A program made the translations under genes and the position numbers. The notes beneath the pieces were generated by a model. The model made no database searches. It was given only the letters and a program-made list of their open reading frames with translations, and was not told the DNA's origin. From assembly GCA_964653045.1 (NCBI GenBank), contig CAZZBW010000029.1:1-7348 (forward strand): a stretch of 7,348 nt of DNA, read 5' to 3'. Origin of the DNA: DAOOPX01 sp964653045. Its GTDB lineage: Bacteria; Patescibacteriota; Microgenomatia; UBA1400; PJMF01. Positions 7,141-7,348 of this stretch are shown here, in pieces. Each line of letters begins with the position of its first letter. The first letter of the stretch is position 1.

Positions 7141-7348
7141 TCACCCCCAGAGTTCCCCGGTAAGGGACAAACTCGCTGAGATTTTCCAGTCACAAAGCAA
7201 CAGCTTTTGGACTTGGAAGTACCAGCGAGTTTTTGTTTTATTACTATTCGCTCTCGTACCTAGAGGAATCACAACATCCACATTGTATTTCACCTTCTGA
7301 ATAAGTCGCGATACATATTGCACTTTTGAAAGGTGTGATATGGTCTCA
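7141..7348 (-). CDS. Possible 3' end of an unrecognised convergent gene (partial)
   Basis: The - strand is open from the right window edge (7347) to a TGA at 7143-7141, 68 sense codons with no start required inside the window; a GTG at 7323 is an internal alternative. The translated part includes VQYVSRLIQKVKYNVDVVIP, then a polar Asn/Lys/Thr-rich turn, then alternating hydrophobic and polar residues ending in SLTGELWG, which would suit a beta-rich fold. I recognise no family. Against it, the + strand terminator-like hairpin lies wholly inside it, and it would stop with TGA while the four sure genes use TAA. An open frame this long is not very rare by chance. If real, it converges on proS with 96 bases between the stops. 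Confidence 0.3.
   Translation of the reverse strand, partial: ETISHLSKVQYVSRLIQKVKYNVDVVIPLGTRANSNKTKTRWYFQVQKLLLCDWKISASLSLTGELWG
7150..7174 (+). other. Hairpin competing with the terminator stem
   Basis: GAGTT (7150-7154) can pair with AACTC (7170-7174), and CCC (7155-7157) with GGG (7164-7166), leaving a six-base loop and a small bulge. The AACTC bases are also part of the left arm of the larger hairpin that follows, so the two structures exclude each other. This is the geometry of an attenuator, but no downstream + strand gene is visible to be controlled. Confidence 0.3.
7169..7240 (+). terminator. Long hairpin and T-run, probable intrinsic terminator
   Basis: AAACTCGCTG (7169-7178) pairs perfectly over 10 bases with CAGCGAGTTT (7223-7232). 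Inside it, TTCCA (7184-7188) pairs with TGGAA (7214-7218), GTC (7189-7191) with GAC (7210-7212) around one bulged T, and AAAGC (7194-7198) with GCTTT (7203-7207) around an AACA tetraloop. The whole is one extended rod. The right arm runs into TTTTTGTTTTA (7230-7240), as expected for factor-independent termination on the + strand. It lies about 125 bases after the proS stop and most simply ends the prs-proS transcript. It is longer and more elaborate than a usual terminator, so it may instead be the 3' part of a small RNA. Confidence 0.6.
7315..7341. repeat. Imperfect inverted repeat at the right edge
   Basis: ATATTGCAC (7315-7323) can pair with GTGTGATAT (7333-7341) over nine positions, two of them G-T wobbles, around a nine-base loop. 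The right arm covers GGTG (7332-7335) and the ATG at 7340, so on the + strand it could hide a weak ribosome-binding site. As DNA it could be an operator. It may also be incidental sequence within the overlapping - strand reading frame. Confidence 0.25.

Larger units (their letters stand above)
7045..7348. other. Region after proS without a confident gene
   Basis: These 304 bases lack any confident + strand gene. Positions 7045-7140 are AT-rich and hold two copies of CTATAGC (7047-7053 and 7081-7087) and a TATACT hexamer at 7135-7140. Positions 7150-7240 hold two overlapping hairpins, the second followed by a T-rich run. The - strand frame is open from the right edge to a TGA at 7141. The right end has an inverted repeat at 7315-7341 that covers a weak start site. 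No tRNA, tmRNA, SRP RNA or RNase P signature was recognised. Confidence 0.7.

Noticed and set aside
7169..7240. The hairpin as SRP RNA, 6S RNA or tmRNA.
   Set aside because: It lacks the GGAAG-type SRP loop, is too short and lacks the large central bubble of 6S RNA, and has no tRNA-like ends or tag-peptide frame.
1..7348. Use of UGA as a sense codon, as in some candidate phyla.
   Set aside because: None of the four genes has an in-frame TGA, tryptophan is encoded by TGG, and all four stop at TAA, so the standard code explains everything.

Overview
The window is a compact stretch of bacterial chromosome with four complete housekeeping genes, all on the + strand: serS (seryl-tRNA synthetase), secA (preprotein translocase ATPase), prs (ribose-phosphate pyrophosphokinase) and proS (bacterial-type prolyl-tRNA synthetase). 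All four are full length, read in the standard code and end in TAA. No mobile element, CRISPR array, tRNA or rRNA is visible.

Organism: the proteins are bacterial but divergent at several usually conserved positions. SerRS motif 3 is unusual, the SecA zinc tail lacks its fourth ligand, and the PRPP synthetase has an altered ATP-binding segment and phosphate loop. No start codon has a convincing Shine-Dalgarno sequence. Together with the compact layout this suggests a deep-branching or reduced bacterium; candidate phyla radiation (Patescibacteria) is my best guess, but it is only an inference because no rRNA or ribosomal protein is present.

Layout: 1-94 is the serS upstream region, with a near-palindrome (1-51) and a perfect TATAAT ending 6 bases before the serS ATG. 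serS (95-1348) is followed by a 70-base gap with its own promoter for secA (1419-4379). A 42-base gap with an extended -10 box leads to prs (4422-5321), and proS (5326-7044) follows after 4 bases, so prs and proS look co-transcribed. Three of the four starts lie 6-8 bases after a -10-like hexamer, which predicts leaderless or nearly leaderless mRNAs. The last 304 bases (7045-7348) hold no confident gene. They contain a long hairpin followed by a U-rich run, which is the probable terminator for prs-proS or the 3' end of a small RNA, and an open partial frame on the - strand that overlaps it.

Function: SerRS and ProRS charge tRNAs for translation, Prs makes PRPP for nucleotide and amino-acid synthesis, and SecA exports finished proteins. 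This is core growth machinery, not an accessory island. I found no clear new system. The points most worth checking are the repeated -10/start arrangement, the structured 3' element and the active-site substitutions in Prs.
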